DNA of 64,000 bases from Daphnia pulex (GCF_021134715.1 NC_060021.1:8278501-8342500), one strand, 5' to 3'; numbered from the stretch's first letter, positions 13,464 through 24,737 are shown. Numbers and translations: made by a program. The notes: a model not told the origin generated them from the sequence alone.

Positions 13464-14470
13464 TTATTTGTGCTTGATGTTCTGCTCTAGCGCTTTCTTG
13501 TTGGCATCTCCTCCCCACAGCATGGCAAAAACTTGTCGCTCGTTTTTCAGAGACTCTTCATAAGGTACTGCACGGGCGGTCGCGACGATTTGCTTCAGTG
13601 CGTGAACGATCTCTGGCGCGTGTTTCAATTTAGACTGCAACCACTGTTTAGCCTCTTCGACGGCTTCTGGCAATTCAACAGATTTTGTGATGCCATTCGC
13701 GAGACCCATGACTACAGCTTCCGAAGCCGATATCTGACGTGAGGTTAGTAGCAATTCCAGCGCTCGGTGTTGACCCAAAAGCTGGACTAGTCTCGTGCCA
13801 CCTCCCCATCCGGTGACTACGCCCATTCTTCCTTGAACGAAACCGATTTCCCCTTTTTCAGTGAACAATCGGAAATCACAGGATGTTGCTAGTTCGGCTC
13901 CTCCACCAAGAGCTTTGCCTTGAATTAGGGCCACTGAAATCAAAGGCAACTGGTGCAGGCGTGTCAAAGTGTTGTGCATTAGAGTGGCCATCTTGTAGCC
14001 ATCATCAGGATTAGATATTTGGCGAACGGTATTTAAATCTCCCCCAGAACAAAATGTTTCTCCAACAGAATGTAAAATGATCCCTTTGCCAGCTTTCCAA
14101 TCTTCTAATGTGTTTACTGCATTCCACAGGTCAACCATCATACTACCTACATATAGAACATGAAATACAACAGTTTGTAAATGTTAAAATAAAAAAGATA
14201 TGATTTCAAATTACCACTGAGAGCATTTCGTCTTTCTGGGTGGTTGATTTTTAGAATGGCAAGTCCACTTTCATTGTCTTTCACCAACTCTATCTTCCCT
14301 CCTTCAAATTTTGAGAATTGTTCGGAAATTGTGATGACTGGTGTTTCTGGACCTGCATAGTGATTCACCCATCGCCTCTCTGCATTGAAACTCATGGTGG
14401 GAGAGTAAGGGATTTTCCTTAGTTTTGTGATGCGCAAATTTTGAATGACGCGTTTATAGTGTATGAACAT
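13464..14470 (-). CDS. ECHDC1: Ethylmalonyl-CoA decarboxylase (crotonase fold), two coding exons, 312 aa
   Basis: Coding exons are 14470-14215 and 14146-13464, with a 68 nt intron between them. The joined frame reads NALSG then SMMVDLW across the junction. Crotonase-fold landmarks are HPERRNALSG, the oxyanion-hole segments FCSGGDLNTV and ALGGGAELATSCDFRL, and GVVTGWGGGTRLVQLLG. The C-terminus includes VPYEESLKNERQVFAMLWGG. The pattern and length match animal ECHDC1 (about 300 aa), a cytosolic metabolite-repair enzyme that decarboxylates ethylmalonyl-CoA and, less well, methylmalonyl-CoA made by acetyl-CoA carboxylase side activity. The first in-frame ATG gives a basic leader of about 25 residues; a second Met (SPTMSF) could be the true start. 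A 5' UTR intron is likely (see the separate entry). Confidence 0.93.
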
Positions 14471-14488
14471 TAGGACACAGCGGAAATC

Positions 14489-14700
14489 AACTGTGAAAAA
14501 GAAGATAAAAATGGTTTACATGTATCTTCATCATTCATACAGTTGAACAATATTTGTAAAATTTATTACTATGCTGTCAAAAGATATACTTAATAATACA
14601 ATCTGAAGTAATAGATAGTATATAATCTTACTGGAACGGAAATTTAATCGTATAAAGTTAAAGCCTTAATAAAGGTCTCGTTTCCAGCACTGTGCACTGA
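14489..14700 (-). promoter_or_regulatory. Probable ECHDC1 transcription start and 5' UTR intron
   Basis: On the minus strand an acceptor (TTTTCACAG) falls just above the ATG exon, at 14489-14490. A good donor (CA|GTAAGA) lies at 14631-14630. Upstream of it is a TCAGTG initiator at 14700-14695. This suggests a noncoding first exon of about 65 nt and an intron of about 143 nt. It rests on consensus signals only. Confidence 0.4.
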
Positions 14701-14784
14701 GCACTAGCACTCACTTCGTAATTGTTTGTTTTTGTATACTGCTGCCCTCCATTGAGAGTGACAGGTACTGCACTTGCGGGGGTA

Positions 14785-14898
14785 ACTAAAACTCGGGGAA
14801 TGGAATCGGGGATCGCCATTTTCCCCGAGCTTTAGTGTGTTCAAACAAGGTGACGGCCTGACGGGTAAACAAACAACCAACGACTAAAACTCGGGGAA
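14785..14898. repeat. Three copies of a 16 bp ACTAAARCTCGGGGAA motif, two forming a hairpin
   Basis: The motif occurs at 14785-14800 (+), inverted at 14821-14836 and again direct at 14883-14898. The first two form a 16 bp stem with one mismatch and a 20 nt loop. The group lies immediately outside the left edge of the large palindrome, and I saw no counterpart at the right edge. Confidence 0.75.
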
Positions 14899-14969
14899 CT
14901 TCTTCAGCAACGGTCCATAACTCAAAGTTTCAATCATTGAATTGTTAAATTGTGGTGATCATTTGGAAA

Positions 14970-15143
14970 ATAAGTTCGTTCACGCAAAAGTTTGCTTTTG
15001 TTTCTCGGTGGCCTAACCTGACACCTGTGTTACCCACTGCTGTCCCGTTGCCTCCTATAAACGTGGATAAAACAGCAATCAAACGTCAAATCAAGGAAAT
15101 GCTAGAAACAGCCTTGAGTTTGAGTATTCAGTATGACTATTGA
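14970..15143 (+). pseudogene. 57-codon ORF, left-arm copy with lost start codon
   Basis: This has the same reading frame as the right-arm ORF at 29235-29408, but the codon aligned with the ATG is ATA (14970-14972). An alternative ATG 18 nt upstream is in frame. The product is unrecognised, with a Pro-rich middle (LPTAVPLPPINVDK) and a short predicted helix (KRQIKEMLETALSLS). It may be a remnant of a larger gene rather than a gene in its own right. Confidence 0.3.
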
Positions 15144-15784
15144 AGTTTTTTGCTTAAAACGAGAAAAATAAACAGTCCACAAGGGGATTGGCATTGGTTA
15201 TAGTTCCACGTCAGACTTCAGACAACAAAATATCAGTGTTAAAGAAAAATCAGTGAAAAGATCGTGCAAAAAACGTGTGGAATCAATGAAAGGCTTTTTA
15301 CTTACAGATTCAATAGAGAAAAAAAGTCAAGATTGATAACTTTTAATCTTTTCATTCAACATCTATTACAGCCAATCTCTTACAATGTGAACAGCAAGAT
15401 TACTAAGTGAGACTTAAGCAACTTGCTTTAGTAAAAATAACTTTCTGGCTATTTTAACGAAATCTATTATTTCTCTTTTCAGACTGACATATTTGAACCG
15501 ACATTGACGCGATGATCATTAAAAAAAACTGACGTTCGGGAAGAAATTAGCTTGGTGAGGAAACTCTTGTCATGGAGAAAAGTAATATGTGGCTGTACTC
15601 AAGCCTCCAACAAATGAACTCTTGCTGCAGTTTTAACCAAGACGGTATTTGAAAAGCCCCTTTAGAAAGAGCTATACTATCTGAGGCAGGTGACTCCCAT
15701 GATACAATTATCAAGCAAGTATAAGGTGAATCAAATTCAACTGCCTTATTTCATTTGAAAAGGCTAATACTTCGTTATATTTAG

Positions 15785-16030
15785 GCAAGGACAATTGTAA
15801 TCTGGAACTCGACGAACAGGTCAATGTTGAGAAAGAAGAAGATGACTGCTCAATACAATTAAATCAAAGAAGGACAATACGGAAGCTCTGGTGGAAGCTA
15901 TGAAAGAGTTTGGCGTTGAAGTGGATATCGATTTAATTTAACTAGTGTGAAATCCCAAAGTAGAGCCAGAAGGTCCATCTATCACCGGCACACCAATATC
16001 CAACGGAACTTACTCCACAAGACTGGCATA
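15785..16030 (+). pseudogene. Decayed coding sequence, left arm
   Basis: An acceptor-like ATATTTAG precedes protein-like text in one frame (GKDNCNLELDEQVNVEKEED). The text then continues in another frame as KKDNTEALVEAMKEFGVEVD, interrupted by TAA and TGA, and resumes in that same frame with PKVEPEGPSITGTPISNGTY. The composition looks like a once-coding acidic protein that now carries a frameshift and stops. The family was not recognised. Confidence 0.35.
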
Positions 16031-16303
16031 AGTGTAGTGCCTACTGAAATTAACTTACGAATCATAGTTCCGATGGATTCACTTTCAAGGAGAAAAGCAG
16101 TCGACAGTCCCTATAGGAGGAGAGACACTGTAACTGCCATTTGCTTAGCGATTGAGATTAGCGAAAGTCGTGGATACCATCTGTCAATCAATGCGTCTTG
16201 TCTACCGACCCGGATCCCCCGTGTGTATATCGATCCTCTCGATCCTGGTTGCTTACATCCGCCAAGTTTTTATTGACACTAGCCAGCAAAAAGCTCGCAG
16301 GTA

Positions 16304-16495
16304 AAAGTATACGGTCATGATCTTCATGTTTTTCCTACCGAGAAATCTTTTAGCAAAATGAGATTTGGGTGTCTTTATCTTAATTCTATTCTTAGAAACA
16401 TTCGCGAAGATAACGGAAAAGAGACACCAACACGGGGGAAAGAAACAAAAGGACGCCAGTTCATCCATTCTCACGCTCAAAAGAAGTTCCGTTGA
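16304..16495 (+). other. Exon-like ORF, left arm
   Basis: After an acceptor-like CTCGCAG, the frame KVYGHDLHVFPTEKSFSKMR runs open for 64 codons to TGA at 16493-16495, ending HSHAQKKFR. It is rich in Lys/Arg and has no recognised domain. It could be a terminal exon or a fragment of the decayed sequence just upstream. The same ORF is mirrored at 27883-28074 on the minus strand. Confidence 0.25.
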
Positions 16496-16904
16496 TTACT
16501 GTACCCCAAGCTTGTCTGCTTAACATTTAAGGTAAGACGACGATAGCTCTAAGCCTCTAATAAGATAAACAGCAATGGCTGTGGAAGAACTGAACAAACG
16601 CAAAAGATTCAAATCGCCGTCACTTTTTTTTATAAAGCAGGAACACATTTCTATTACCTACCTTTTGTTCGTTTCTGTCATCCAGCAGTTCCTTACTGTC
16701 TACTAGTTCGTAATCCGAAATACAAAATCGCTTTACAACTGTAAATTGAATTATACTTTGAAGATGAAATAATTAAAAAAAAAATGTCTCCTTTTTTTCT
16801 CATTTCAGGGTTGTGAGTTTGGGACCGGCGAATGTAGTTTTTAAAGTAAAATAAGTCGTCGAAGAACGCTCCGTCAACGTCAATTTTTATTTGCCAATAA
16901 ACAG

Positions 16905-17678
16905 TGCCCGAAGAGTTCATACCGAGACCGCTATTTCATGTGCCTTGGCTTGCAGGATACGAATTAGGTAATCTAAAATTGAGCGAAGATGGTGACGAGA
17001 GTTGCAACGTGGAAGCGGCTCACCTCTGGAAGATGTTTAGCGAAGATGACGTTGAAGTGAAATGCAGTATGTTTCCTCCAAGTGCTGCCAAACGCTCAGA
17101 GTCTGATTGAAAAGTGTTCGAATCCGGTCAATCGGTCTATCCATCTAATTGGTCCATTACTTCCTGGTTGATTTGATTTTCATTTTCACCATCATTTAGA
17201 GATTGACTTAACATTTGCTGTTGCCTTGTACTCTTGTAAATAGTATGTTACAGTGAATAGAAATGCATTCTGAATAACTGGCAGGTTAGCTAACCAACTG
17301 AGTGTTTTCCTTTCAGCAATCCACTGTCCAAGCACTGTTGCCCAGGTGCTGAAACGTCTGGTTGCAGACAAGGCACATGAACCAATATCACTGCCTTTTC
17401 TTCAGGTGTAGAAGTTGGACTGGTGAAGTTGTGTCGTTGTTGAAGTGCGTTTGATTTCAGCTGGGGTCGTTACCGACTTCGCAACCAGATTCTTTGCCAT
17501 TATTTGCAATCGGAATAATCAGTTTAGGTAAGTCAACGTTTACTAGACATTTCCATGTAAACTTTCGCTCTATGTCGTAATTTGTCGTAAAATGTCGCAT
17601 TGCCCAATGTCAGATGTTACGTTTGCTTCTGTGTTTGTACTTCTTTTTTTTCCAGTCGAGTTTACGGTGCAAATTTAG
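16905..17678 (+). CDS. Unrecognised four-exon gene, left-arm copy (partial)
   Basis: Exons: 16905-17066 (acceptor AACAG, donor GTATGT), 17317-17405 (acceptor TTTCAG), 17461-17527 (acceptor TTTCAG, donor GTAAGT), 17656-17678 (acceptor TTCCAG) ending in TAG. The phases agree at all three joins and give about 111 residues: PEEFIPRPLFHVPWLAGYEL, then EAAHLWKMFSEDDVEVKC, then TIHCPSTVAQVLKRLVADKA, then LGSLPTSQPDSLPLFAIGI. The first exon starts in phase, so an upstream exon ending in one base is required; if that base is A, it would make a split ATG. No domain or family was recognised. Consistent splicing over four exons argues for a real gene or a recently active one. Confidence 0.5.
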
Positions 17679-18180
17679 CCATAAGCCACGGTTTGATTTT
17701 GGAAGTGATGAAGTATTTCTAAGCCATTCGACCAAGCTTAATCGAAAGTGAACAATTCTAAGGCATGTAAGTTAATCGTTAGAGTTTTGACTTTTCGAAA
17801 GATCCATTTTTTAATCTACACCAATTTATTTTGTGAAAGCATGCCGAAGATCTTTTGCCTTTCTCATCCACGTGATCGCTGCCGTGTCATGAAGATGCTT
17901 CTTTGAGAGGGTCTCTACTATATTGTAACTTGCAAGACAAAAAAGTGATGAGAACAGGAAATCTGAATTGCTTATAATGTACTTTTAAGATAAATCAATT
18001 AGGTTAGTATATTGCTTACATTTTAGTCTACGTATGTGTGCTAAAGAGTCGTACACTCGTAAGTTACTTTAGAATGTTTAAAATGAAATTTAGGTGTATA
18101 TTTTCAACATGTTCTAACTGATGCAGTGTTTATTTATCATTTTTCAATTACCATTTTAGAGTTCAACCTGCAGACGGGCC

Positions 18181-18521
18181 GGCCAGTTTGCATGTCCTTT
18201 ACGCTTGAAGGTCGCGGTGAACATTACGTGTAAAACTGTCAATGCGGTGGTGTAGAGGTTGGGTGAGAAAGGTACGTGTTTCATCATTATCAAGCAGGTA
18301 TAATAGCCGCAAGGCTCAGCCATTTGATATTCATTTTGATATTTGTTGTTGTAGACCCATCCCCAGCAACGCCAACCTAAAGAAGAAAAGGCCAGTTTGC
18401 ATTTTCTTTATGCTCGTGTCACAGAGATCATTACATAAAACGTATCATGCGACGGCGGAGAGGTTGGGTGAGAAAGGTACGTGTTTCATCATTATCAAAC
18501 AGGTACAATACCCGCAAGGCT
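18181..18521 (+). repeat. Two-copy tandem repeat upstream of the Tyr-repeat gene (left arm)
   Basis: Units 18181-18316 and 18390-18521 both begin GGCCAGTTTGCAT and end near CCGCAAGGCT. Both contain GGTTGGGTGAGAAAGGTACG followed by TGTTTCATCATTATCAA. They differ by scattered substitutions and small indels. The position directly upstream of a TATA promoter suggests a duplicated upstream segment. The mirrored copy is at about 25857-26197. Confidence 0.75.
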
Positions 18522-18548
18522 TAAGAGGTGAGGGTGATCAAAAAATCG

Positions 18549-18586
18549 TATATAAAGGAGAGAGGAAAAGGCCAGAGACATCAGTC
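18549..18586 (+). promoter_or_regulatory. TATA box and initiator of left-arm Tyr-repeat gene A
   Basis: TATATAAAG at 18549-18557 is followed about 32 bp later by TCAGTC at 18581-18586, the arthropod initiator. A noncoding exon then runs to a donor near 18675. A 110 nt intron ends with TGTCTAG at 18784, 16 nt before the ATG at 18800. Confidence 0.6.
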
Positions 18587-18799
18587 GAGTGAGCATCTCC
18601 GACACGGCAACAACTGCTGTGCCCTATCTGTCACCATCTGCCTTCTTCACCGTATTGCCAGTTCGCATCCGTGGGTAAAATATTCTGTCTTTACATGGAG
18701 TTTTCTATTAATGTCAGTTATTTTCTGTTTGTTAATATGCAATTTATTATTGAATATTAATGTTTGAATTTGTTTACTGTCTAGTTAATAAGGCGTCGT

Positions 18800-19640
18800 A
18801 TGCTGTTGGGTGTTGTATCGTTGATTGGTGGGTCGACCACTGGTGTAATGATGTCTCCTGGGTATGGCGGATACCAAACCCGCAAACCGCGACGCCGCCG
18901 CCGCCTTACTACCCAAAACTTACGCAACGACCAGTTACTGCACCGAGGTCTAAAAGCACTACACTACTAAGGCACCGGAGTTTTATATCACAACTTTTGC
19001 TGCCCCGAGCCACTACACTGACGTCCTGAAGTATTACTCTGCCCCGAGTTACTACACCTCCAAGGCGACGGAGCATGACTACGCATGCTGCCTCATCCTA
19101 CTACACCGAGGCTCCCAAGTATTACTCTGTTCTCAGCTACTTATTGCACCGATTTTCCTAAATACTACTCTGTTCCCAGCTGCTACACCGAGGCTCCCGC
19201 TGATTACTCCACCAAAACGGTCGAATACTACACCGAAGCGGTAAAGTACTACTCTGCCCCGATCTACACAACCACAACTGAGGCGGCCAAGTATTACGCA
19301 GTCCCGACTTACTACACAGAAGCTGCTCTTTCGTACTACGTTGAACAGAAATACTACACTGATCCTCCAGCTCACTACACCACTACCTAGTACCTACGCT
19401 ACACCGCAGCCCCCAAGTACTACACCTAAGAAGCCGCCTGTTACCCAACAACGTATGCTGCCTTAGTTACTACACCGAGGCTCCTAAGTACTACATCACT
19501 AAGGCACCGGAATTCTAAACGTCTATGTATGCTGCCCCTGCCTACTACACCGAGGCCCCGCATTACAACAACAGTGAAGTGCTCAAGTACTGCACTACAA
19601 CCTAGGCTGCCCCGAGCTACTACACCTACGTCCCGAAGTA
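18800..19640 (+). pseudogene. Tyr/Thr-rich repeat protein gene A, left arm, broken
   Basis: The ATG at 18800 opens MLLGVVSLIGGSTTGV, a likely signal peptide. Extra bases in the CGCAAACCGCGACGCCG stretch, compared with copy B, shift the frame. The repeat units that follow (forms of YYTEAPKYYT, YYTTKAPE, TTTYAAPSYYT) are spread over several frames, with TAG and TAA inside. A 101-codon open piece at 19085-19390 still shows the YYT periodicity. Intact relatives would be secreted, low-complexity Tyr-rich proteins of cuticle or secretion type; the function is not known to me. Its promoter appears intact although the coding region is not. Confidence 0.7.
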
Positions 19641-19863
19641 TTACTGTGCGTAAGAGGAGTCGTCAAAAAAAAAAGAAGTCGTGCCCGAACTGCAGTGCCC
19701 TATCTGTCACCAACCGATTCCTCATCGTATAACCGATTCGCATTTATGGGTAAATATTCTTATTTTTACATTGAGTTTGAGTTTTTATCTATTTGTTGAT
19801 ATGCCTGTTAATATTTAATGTTAATGTTTTTATTTGTTTACTGTCTAGTTAATAAGGCGTCGT

Positions 19864-20665
19864 ATGTGGTTGGGTGTTGTATCGTTGATGGCTGGGTCGA
19901 CCGCTGGTGTAACGATGTCTCCTTGGTATGGCGGAAACCAAACCGCAACGCCGCCGCCTTACTACACAACAACAACTTACCCAACGACCAGTTCCTGCAC
20001 CGAGGTCTTCAAGTACTACACCACTAAAGCACCGGAGTTTTATGCTATAACTTACGCTGCCCCGAGCCACTACACTGACGCCCTGAAGTATTACTCTGCC
20101 CTGAGTTACTACACCATCTAGGCGATGGAGTACTACATGACTACGTATGCTGCTCATCCTATTACACCGAGACTTCTAAGTATTACTCTGTTCTCATCTA
20201 CTTACCGCACCTATTTTCCTAAATACTACTCTGTTCCCAGCTGCTACACCGAGGCTCCCGCTGATTACTCCACCAAAACGGTCGAGTACTACACCGAAGC
20301 GGCAAAATACTTCTCAGCCCCGATCTACACAACCACAACTGAGGCGGCCAAGTATCACGCAGTCCCGACTTGCTACACAAAAGCTGCCCTTTCGTGCTAC
20401 GTTGAACAGAAATACTACACTGATGCTCCAGTCTACTACACCATGACCTACGCCACACCTAGCTACAACACGGCAGCCCCCAAGTACTACACCGAAGGCG
20501 CCGCCTATTACACGACTACGTACGCTGCCTAGTTTACAACATCGAGGAATTTAAGTATTACCCTGCTCCAAACTACTACCAAACTGAGGTTCATGTGTAT
20601 TATACATCAGCAATTCTCCCGACTATGTCACCACTACTTACGCTGCTCCGACCTATACACCGAAG
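19864..20665 (+). pseudogene. Tyr/Thr-rich repeat protein gene B, left arm, broken
   Basis: A tandem duplicate of copy A. The ATG at 19864 opens MWLGVVSLMAGSTAGVTMSP and runs 85 codons of YYT-type repeat before TAG at 20119-20121. A second open stretch, at 20125-20532, resumes with a frameshift near 20155 and ends in TAG. Further repeat units continue to about 20665 with more breaks. The sequence upstream (19690-19860) matches the untranslated exon and intron of copy A, but its TATA box is gone and only a poly-A stretch remains. Confidence 0.7.
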
Positions 20666-22037
20666 TTCTGAAGTATTTCTCTTGTGTTGAAAGATTGCTG
20701 AAATACAAGGTTGATTGATAAATCACAAGTGCATGTCTCTATTTTCTCCTTAAGTACCTTAACTCCTGCTGATAATTGCATGATATGAGAAAATATTTCT
20801 GAGTGCTATGTACAAATAATTGATCTTGCAAAATACAAAAATAAAAATTCAAACTCATGTTTTACATTCCAATAATATTTAACTCTTTTCCTTTTTATTT
20901 TTTTCCATCATCAAAATCCAAAGTCCAACAACCAATATTTCTTTAAAATACAAAGTTCACCATCCATTATTTTCTGCTAAGTCCAGACTTTTGTTTTTGA
21001 AAAAAAATTTAAAAAAATCCCCCTTACACGAAGTTTTAAAAATTTTTATAGCGAAAAAATTCAATTCAAATATTTTGCATACAAAATTTATTTTCATAAT
21101 ATTCACATACATTTATTTTTCATGTGGCCCCCAGGGGGGGGGGCCTGTCGCTTTCTCTACCGCGATAATAACATGATGCAAGTTTTATGCAAGTTATTAT
21201 TTGTTTGGCGCAGAAAGCTGGTTTTATCTAGCAGTTCTCGACTGTTTCAAACCTGACATTGATCAGGTTGCCTCAGTCGTATACTGCATGATTGAATGAA
21301 AACTCAAAAGACAACACATCAAACTTTTAACGCAGCAACACAAAATATCACTGGCAGAGCAATTTCATATGGCATGGATGAAAACGACAACACACAAATT
21401 TTGAAGTCAGGAACCCAGATGGAACAGCTCAGCTGCAACAGCACAGCAACTTCTGGATTACACTGCAACCGCATACTGCATACAAAGGCTCAATCTGTCT
21501 TTGTCACACCTTTCACCATTTGGCTGCAACAAGGTAACCACCAGCGTTGAAGAAGTTTTGTTATACCTGTTTAAGAAAAGAAAATTATTGTCGAGAAACA
21601 GAAATTTGTACACATGCATACTCATTATAACAAAAGAATACAAAGAGTAACAGAAAACTACGCAGACCAACAGAATAACTTTGATATCTGATTCAAACTT
21701 TCATTAGAAGCAGAGCAAATCGGTCTACTCTCTAGTCATGTGAACTAAATCTGTGGTACTTTAGCAAGACATTTGATCAAAATAATTACTTTTTTCTGTT
21801 GCATGTGATGAGACGTACGCCTAAGAACAGCGGCGAGACACACGAGGCACGCCATTTAGGAAATGTACAGGCACTTCCCAAGTCTGAGTTGAATGAATTG
21901 GTTTCTACATGCTAAATCACCTGTAAATTTTCACATCAACATTTTACATTCAATAATAATAGGAAATTTAACAATAAATACCTTTTAATTTTCATCGTGA
22001 GAGAGACGTGACAACCAACAACCCACTTCTGCTGCAT

Positions 22038-22340
22038 CTGGGAACAAAATGGCCGCTAAGCGTCTCTGAAAACACTCGCGCTACCTGGTGGACATCATTC
22101 AGATACAGCCACTTGTTCCTGTTACAAATGACAACAATACAATACAATAGAACTCCAACAATTTTTATTCTTAATTATTTGCGTGCCTAATTATTATTGT
22201 CGCGTAGTGGAGTTCTACTGTCGGGCACTCTGGAACAGGAGTCTAATGGCTGTCAATAGGTGGCTGAATGATGTCCACCACCAGGTAGCGCGAGTGGGCC
22301 AGTGTCTTCAGGAATGCTTAGCGGCCATTTTGTTCCCAGA
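22038..22340. repeat. Diverged centre of the palindrome
   Basis: Within about 150 bp of the symmetry point the arms stop matching closely. Aligned inward, GCGTCTCTGAAAACAC faces GCATTCCTGAAGACAC, a 9 bp segment (TGGCCCACT type) and a GTG triplet are present on one side only, and the innermost A/T-rich stretch aligns poorly. There is essentially no unique spacer, only an old, imperfect inverted repeat. Confidence 0.8.
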
Positions 22341-23712
22341 CGCAGCAGAAGTGGGTTGTTGGTTGTCACGTCTCCCTCACGATGAAAATTAAAAGGTATT
22401 TATTGTTAAATTTCCTATTATTATTGAATGTAAAATGTTGATGTGAAAATTTACAGGTGATTTAGCATGTAGAAACCAATTCATTCAACTCAGACTTGGG
22501 AAGTGCCTGTACATTTCCTAAATGGCGTGCCTCGTGTGTCTCGCCGCTGTTCTTAGGCGTACGTCTCATCACATGCAACAGAAAAAAGTAATTATTTTGA
22601 TCAAATGTCTTGCTAAAGTACCACAGATTTAGTTCACATGACTAGAGAGTAGACCGATTTGCTCTGCTTCTAATGAAAGTTTGAATCAGATATCAAAGTT
22701 ATTCTGTTGGTCTGCGTAGTTTTCTGTTACTCTTTGTATTCTTTTGTTATAATGAGTATGCATGTGTACAAATTTCTGTTTCTCGACAATAATTTTCTTT
22801 TCTTAAACAGGTATAACAAAACTTCTTCAACGCTGGTGGTTACCTTGTTGCAGCCAAATGGTGAAAGGTGTGACAAAGACAGATTGAGCCTTTGTATGCA
22901 GTATGCGGTTGCAGTGTAATCCAGAAGTTGCTGTGCTGTTGCAGCTGAGCTGTTCCATCTGGGTTCCTGACTTCAAAATTTGTGTGTTGTCGTTTTCATC
23001 CATGCCATATGAAATTGCTCTGCCAGTGATATTTTGTGTTGCTGCGTTAAAAGTTTGATGTGTTGTCTTTTGAGTTTTCATTCAATCATGCAGTATACGA
23101 CTGAGGCAACCTGATCAATGTCAGGTTTGAAACAGTCGAGAACTGCTAGATAAAACCAGCTTTCTGCGCCAAACAAATAATAACTTGCATAAAACTTGCA
23201 TCATGTTATTATCGCGGTAGAGAAAGCGACAGGCCCCCCCCCCCTGGGGGCCACATGAAAAATAAATGTATGTGAATATTATGAAAATAAATTTTGTATG
23301 CAAAATATTTGAATTGAATTTTTTCGCTATAAAAATTTTTAAAACTTCGTGTAAGGGGGATTTTTTTAAATTTTTTTTCAAAAACAAAAGTCTGGACTTA
23401 GCAGAAAATAATGGATGGTGAACTTTGTATTTTAAAGAAATATTGGTTGTTGGACTTTGGATTTTGATGATGGAAAAAAATAAAAAGGAAAAGAGTTAAA
23501 TATTATTGGAATGTAAAACATGAGTTTGAATTTTTATTTTTGTATTTTGCAAGATCAATTATTTGTACATAGCACTCAGAAATATTTTCTCATATCATGC
23601 AATTATCAGCAGGAGTTAAGGTACTTAAGGAGAAAATAGAGACATGCACTTGTGATTTATCAATCAACCTTGTATTTCAGCAATCTTTCAACACAAGAGA
23701 AATACTTCAGAA

Positions 23713-24514
23713 CTTCGGTGTATAGGTCGGAGCAGCGTAAGTAGTGGTGACATAGTCGGGAGAATTGCTGATGTATAATACACATGAACCTCAGTTTGGT
23801 AGTAGTTTGGAGCAGGGTAATACTTAAATTCCTCGATGTTGTAAACTAGGCAGCGTACGTAGTCGTGTAATAGGCGGCGCCTTCGGTGTAGTACTTGGGG
23901 GCTGCCGTGTTGTAGCTAGGTGTGGCGTAGGTCATGGTGTAGTAGACTGGAGCATCAGTGTAGTATTTCTGTTCAACGTAGCACGAAAGGGCAGCTTTTG
24001 TGTAGCAAGTCGGGACTGCGTGATACTTGGCCGCCTCAGTTGTGGTTGTGTAGATCGGGGCTGAGAAGTATTTTGCCGCTTCGGTGTAGTACTCGACCGT
24101 TTTGGTGGAGTAATCAGCGGGAGCCTCGGTGTAGCAGCTGGGAACAGAGTAGTATTTAGGAAAATAGGTGCGGTAAGTAGATGAGAACAGAGTAATACTT
24201 AGAAGTCTCGGTGTAATAGGATGAGCAGCATACGTAGTCATGTAGTACTCCATCGCCTAGATGGTGTAGTAACTCAGGGCAGAGTAATACTTCAGGGCGT
24301 CAGTGTAGTGGCTCGGGGCAGCGTAAGTTATAGCATAAAACTCCGGTGCTTTAGTGGTGTAGTACTTGAAGACCTCGGTGCAGGAACTGGTCGTTGGGTA
24401 AGTTGTTGTTGTGTAGTAAGGCGGCGGCGTTGCGGTTTGGTTTCCGCCATACCAAGGAGACATCGTTACACCAGCGGTCGACCCAGCCATCAACGATACA
24501 ACACCCAACCACAT
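23713..24514 (-). pseudogene. Tyr/Thr-rich repeat protein gene B, right arm, broken
   Basis: Mirror of 19864-20665 with the same premature TAG, the same second open stretch (24253-23846) and the same terminal breaks. Confidence 0.7.
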
Positions 24515-24737
24515 ACGACGCCTTATTAACTAGACAGTAAACAAATAAAAACATTAACATTAAATATTAACAGGCATATCAACAAATAGATAAAAACTCA
24601 AACTCAATGTAAAAATAAGAATATTTACCCATAAATGCGAATCGGTTATACGATGAGGAATCGGTTGGTGACAGATAGGGCACTGCAGTTCGGGCACGAC
24701 TTCTTTTTTTTTTGACGACTCCTCTTACGCACAGTAA

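Larger units (their letters stand above)
14923..22188 (+). repeat. Left arm of the palindrome
   Basis: The arm runs inward from the unique ECHDC1 flank. Gene-like content in order: a 57-codon ORF whose start is lost (14970-15143), decayed ORFs (15785-16495), a four-exon gene (16905-17678), a short tandem repeat (18181-18521), a TATA promoter (18549) and two broken Tyr-repeat genes (18800-20665). After that comes about 1.4 kb of A/T-rich sequence with no supported gene, up to the diverged centre. Confidence 0.9.

Noticed and set aside
17113-17140. tRNA T-loop-like GTTCGAATCC
   Set aside because: No acceptor stem, D-arm or anticodon arm could be formed around it.
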